A DNA stretch of 64,000 nt from JAJXWB01 sp036796555 (GTDB taxonomy: Bacteria > Pseudomonadota > Alphaproteobacteria > Rhizobiales > Beijerinckiaceae), in assembly GCA_036796555.1 (NCBI GenBank), contig DAIRCS010000002.1, forward strand, positions 1-64,000, given 5' to 3'. A program made the translations under genes and the position numbers. Within the stretch, counting starts at the first letter, position 1, and each line of letters starts with the position of its first letter. The notes beneath the pieces were generated by a model. It did no database searches, was not told the DNA's origin, and saw only the letters and a program-made list of their open reading frames with translations. This document shows positions 61,081 to 64,000 of this stretch, one piece after another.

Positions 61081-63036
61081 ATGACCTCGATCGTCGATCT
61101 CCCGTGGCTGCCGGCCGCTCCTGAAAATTTCACGAAGCTGTGCAGGCAGTTCTCGCAGAGCGAAGGGCCTGCCGGCGGAGAAGCTCAAGCGCTCGCCAAC
61201 TATCGTCTTAATCCGTCGCAATCGGGCGCCTTGACGCGCGCAATCGCCAAGCGACGCAAAACGACCGATAACTTTTCTCCGCTCACGCCGCTGCGGCTCG
61301 GCATTCTCTCGAATGCGACGACCGACGTGATCGACGATTGCATCCCCGCCGCCGCGCTGCGTCACGGCGTAGTCGTCGAATATGTGTCTTCGCCGTATGA
61401 CCAGGTCGTACAGCAAGCGCTGGATCCGAATTCCATCGTCAACACAAGCAAGCTGGACCTGGTGCTGCTCGCCGTCGATCATCGATGGCTGCAACTCGAC
61501 CGTCCCTCTCTTGCGACAGCCGATGCGAACAAGGTCACGGCTGCATTGCAGAAGCTGCGCAGCGTGATCCAGGCGTTGCGCCAGAACGGCGTCGCCACGA
61601 TCCTGCAGACCGTTCCGACTCCGCCCATGTCGCTGTTCGGCAGCTTCGATCGTCGCGTGTCCGGAACGGTGCGCGCCATGATCGACGAGATCAACCGCCA
61701 GATACCGGCGCTCGCCGCGGAAGCAGGCGGCTATATCCTGGACGTCGCGGCGCTCGCGGAGCGTGTCGGCTCGGACCGATGGTTCGATCCGGTACAATGG
61801 GCGGCTTATAAGCTTCCCTTTGCATCCGATGTCGTGCCCGCTTATGCCGATATGGTTGGTCGGCTGCTTGGCGCGGTGGCGGGCAAGGCGCGAAAATGCC
61901 TCGTTCTCGATCTCGACAACACCGTCTGGGGAGGCGTGATCGGCGACGACGGCCTTGAAGGCATCAAGATCGGACAGGGCAGCGCGCTTGGCGAAGCGTT
62001 TCTCTCCGTCCAGCATGCGGCGTTGGATTTGCGCGAGCGCGGTATAATACTGGCGGTCAGTTCGAAGAACGACGACGCCGTCGCGCGCGGCCCGTTTCGC
62101 GATCATCCCGACATGGCCTTGCGCGAATCTCATATTTCGGCGTTTCAAGCCAACTGGTCCGATAAGCCCAGCAATCTGAAAGCCATCGCCGCCAGCCTGA
62201 ACATCGGCGTCGATGCGCTCGTGTTCCTCGACGACAACCCGGTCGAACGCGCCCAGGTTCGCGCGGCGCTGCCCATGGTGGCCGTTCCGGAATTGCCGCG
62301 GGATCCAGGCTGGTATGCGTGGTATCTCGCCGCCGCCGGATATTTCGAATCCGTCGCTTTTTCGGCCGAAGACACGATGCGCCTGGCGTCTTACGCCACC
62401 GATGCCCAACGCGCCAAGCTTCTCGAGCAGTCGCATGATCTCGGCGACTACCTGAGTTCGCTGCGCATGGAGATGGAAATTGCGCCGTTCGACGTTCAGG
62501 GACGACAGCGTATCACGCAGTTGATCAACAAGACCAATCAGTTCAACCTGACGACACGTCGCTACAAGGAAGGGGACGTCGAATCCTTCGAGACCGATCC
62601 GTCCACATTCACGATGCAGGTGCGACTGCGCGACTCCTACAGCGACCTGGGCATGATCGCCGTAGTGATCTGCAAGAGCTCCGAGACAGACGCCGCGCGG
62701 GAATGGCGCATCGACACCTGGTTGATGAGTTGCCGCGTCCTTGGACGGCGGGTTGAAGAAGCAATGCTCGCGCATGTGCTCGAGCACGCCAAAGCGCACG
62801 ACGTGCGCCGATTGATCGGAACCTACATTCCCACCGCCAAGAATTCGATGGTCGCCGATCTTCTCGGTCGACTCGGATTCGCGATGCGCTCGGAAACGGC
62901 CGACGGCGTGCGGACTTACGAATTGGATGTCGAACAGTATGTTGCGCCCGCCGATTTGCCGTTCTTGATGATTACAACGCCGAAGGCGCCCGTTGCGGCG
63001 GATTGGAGTCCGGTCGCGGTCGGGGACACTGCGTGA
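61081..63036 (+). CDS. FkbH-like HAD-superfamily protein
   Basis: 651 residues. N-terminal region about 80-260 has an SGNH-like fold pattern seen in FkbH-like proteins (RLGILSNATTDVIDDCIP). The HAD-IIIC core begins KCLVLDLDNTVWGGVIGDDG with D277/D279, continues AVSSKNDDAVAR and FLDDNPVERAQVRAALP, and the C terminus (about 550-640) is a GNAT-like acyltransferase segment (DSYSDLGMIAVVI). ATG 61081 lies seven bases after AAGGA. In polyketide and capsule loci FkbH proteins activate glycerate or related acyl units, so this may supply an acyl or glyceryl decoration. Confidence 0.85.
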   Translation: MTSIVDLPWLPAAPENFTKLCRQFSQSEGPAGGEAQALANYRLNPSQSGALTRAIAKRRKTTDNFSPLTPLRLGILSNATTDVIDDCIPAAALRHGVVVEYVSSPYDQVVQQALDPNSIVNTSKLDLVLLAVDHRWLQLDRPSLATADANKVTAALQKLRSVIQALRQNGVATILQTVPTPPMSLFGSFDRRVSGTVRAMIDEINRQIPALAAEAGGYILDVAALAERVGSDRWFDPVQWAAYKLPFASDVVPAYADMVGRLLGAVAGKARKCLVLDLDNTVWGGVIGDDGLEGIKIGQGSALGEAFLSVQHAALDLRERGIILAVSSKNDDAVARGPFRDHPDMALRESHISAFQANWSDKPSNLKAIAASLNIGVDALVFLDDNPVERAQVRAALPMVAVPELPRDPGWYAWYLAAAGYFESVAFSAEDTMRLASYATDAQRAKLLEQSHDLGDYLSSLRMEMEIAPFDVQGRQRITQLINKTNQFNLTTRRYKEGDVESFETDPSTFTMQVRLRDSYSDLGMIAVVICKSSETDAAREWRIDTWLMSCRVLGRRVEEAMLAHVLEHAKAHDVRRLIGTYIPTAKNSMVADLLGRLGFAMRSETADGVRTYELDVEQYVAPADLPFLMITTPKAPVAADWSPVAVGDTA

Positions 63037-64000
63037 CGCCGTCGGATGCGTCTGCGGACGTCGTCAGGCGGGCGTTTTCGTCAACGGCCGGTCCAGTTCG
63101 TATTTTCAAGCAGACGGGAAATTCGACTTCGATCGGTTGCCAGAGCGTGACCGGCGGAGAAGTCGTTCATCGCGACACGCCTGCCGATGTTCTCGGCTAT
63201 GGCTTCATGTTCAATCCCGGCGCGATATCCAGCGGCGCGCGCGGGATCGGCGCAGCGCGTCTACGGCCCGACACGCTTCGCGATTTCGTGCCGATTTACG
63301 AACAGAATTTTCCAGGCAAGTCGCCCGGAGAATCTCACGGCACGTCGATGTTGTCCTGGCTTGCCTGGCGCCGCGCGCATTTGGCCCTCCCCCAGGAACT
63401 CATGCTCTATCGAGCCCACGGCGCCGCTGGCAAAAGCCTCCGGGAGATTTCCAAAGGGACTCAGCCGTACGAAAACGGCCTGGTCGAATTGCGCCGCGCC
63501 ACAGAAATCGCGGCGGGATACGGGAAGAGGGTCGTCTGCGAAGATTGCATTATCTCCAACGGGACGCAGGAACGAAAAGCAGGCGTTGGCCGATCCCAGT
63601 TCGTGCGCGAGCTCGAGGAGATCGCTCGCGATCACAAAGTGGATTGGTCCCAGATCACCGGGCAGACGGAGGATATCCGTACCTGGATCACTCAGCTTTC
63701 GGCGAACTTCACGCCTGCTCGGGCCATCGGCTCGGAAATCTCGCTGGCGCAGCTCGACTTCGTCCGTTCGAACAAGCTGGCGAGGATGGTCGGGCCGCGC
63801 TATCCCTTCCAATATGCGGACGTGTCGCATTTTGTCGCCGAACGCGGCTACATCTGGGAGGGTGAATACATAGCGAAGGCGATATTTCAGGAAATCCAGG
63901 GCGTCCCCTGGAAGGCGCTCGGTCAGGACATTCTCATACGCCGAGACGGGCGCAATGTTTTTGTCCATTTCGACCGTGGGGGACTGACCATCGACAAGAC
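63033..64000 (+). CDS. Uncharacterised protein, possible SGNH/SASA-type carbohydrate esterase, 3' end outside window
   Basis: GTG 63033 overlaps the FkbH-like stop by four bases (GTGA); the frame is then open for 322 codons to the window end. I see MFNPGAISSGARGIGAARLRPD, IYEQNFPGKSPGESHGTSML, MLYRAHGAAGKSLREISKG, KRVVCEDCIISNGTQERKAG, and later SHFVAERGYIWEGEYIAKAIFQEIQG. The order resembles sialate O-acetylesterase-like (SASA) proteins, with HGAAGKS as a possible GGxS-like element, but the match is weak. Codon usage is normal. Its place after FkbH suggests polysaccharide modification. Confidence 0.6.
   Translation, partial: MTPSDASADVVRRAFSSTAGPVRIFKQTGNSTSIGCQSVTGGEVVHRDTPADVLGYGFMFNPGAISSGARGIGAARLRPDTLRDFVPIYEQNFPGKSPGESHGTSMLSWLAWRRAHLALPQELMLYRAHGAAGKSLREISKGTQPYENGLVELRRATEIAAGYGKRVVCEDCIISNGTQERKAGVGRSQFVRELEEIARDHKVDWSQITGQTEDIRTWITQLSANFTPARAIGSEISLAQLDFVRSNKLARMVGPRYPFQYADVSHFVAERGYIWEGEYIAKAIFQEIQGVPWKALGQDILIRRDGRNVFVHFDRGGLTIDK

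Overview
The window is GC-rich alphaproteobacterial DNA, most probably from the Hyphomicrobiales (Rhizobiales). The evidence is an Irr-type Fur protein with iron-control-element (ICE) palindromes, a HemP/HmuP-HmuTUV-HutX-HmuQ heme system, an Omp25-like beta-barrel protein, and two intergenic inverted-repeat elements of a kind familiar from this order. The genus cannot be fixed from the sequence. I see no rRNA, tRNA, CRISPR array, transposase or prophage gene.

Bases 1-27.6 kb hold a large catabolic locus. A LysR gene (634-1629, minus) diverges from a 13-gene plus-strand run (1757-17929): aldehyde dehydrogenase, thiamine-diphosphate decarboxylase-like enzyme, a branched-chain-amino-acid-type importer whose second permease and both ATPases are fused into one polypeptide, a TIM-barrel isomerase, two NAD-epimerase-like proteins, a cupin, an SDR, an FAD enzyme, and a TcuA/TcuB-like pair. 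A second LysR gene (17926-18831, minus) diverges from a nine-gene run (18980-27563): DapA-like aldolase, 3-hydroxyanthranilate dioxygenase-like protein, aspartate dehydrogenase-like protein, another aldehyde dehydrogenase and a second complete importer. Most junctions are 4-bp start/stop overlaps. The two runs look like one pathway for importing and oxidising an organic acid or amino acid; the substrate is not recognisable and this is the best candidate for an undescribed system.

Bases 27.8-33.1 kb carry a 7TM-type hybrid-free sensor kinase with a receiver-only partner, a MarR regulator, and a duplicated outer-membrane barrel protein. Bases 33.3-43.5 kb, all on the minus strand, are lipid-flavoured: two alpha/beta hydrolases, an SDR, an MFS permease, a wax-ester synthase/DGAT, an acyl-CoA ligase and two equal-length AraC regulators.

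Bases 43.7-53.2 kb are a heme-acquisition locus. On the minus strand lie a TonB-dependent receptor (frameshifted in this sequence), TonB, HmuQ, HutX and a DUF2325 protein. On the plus strand lie hemP, hmuT, hmuU and hmuV, followed by convergent irr. ICE-like sites lie in the receptor/hemP gap and before a di-heme cytochrome c peroxidase (53429). A TorC-like pentaheme cytochrome follows.

From 56.9 kb to the end is a capsule-type polysaccharide export locus: KpsE-, KpsM- and KpsT-like proteins (the KpsT-like ATPase has a Gly in place of the catalytic Glu), a secreted SGNH hydrolase, an FkbH-like protein, and an uncharacterised GTG-started gene that runs off the window end.
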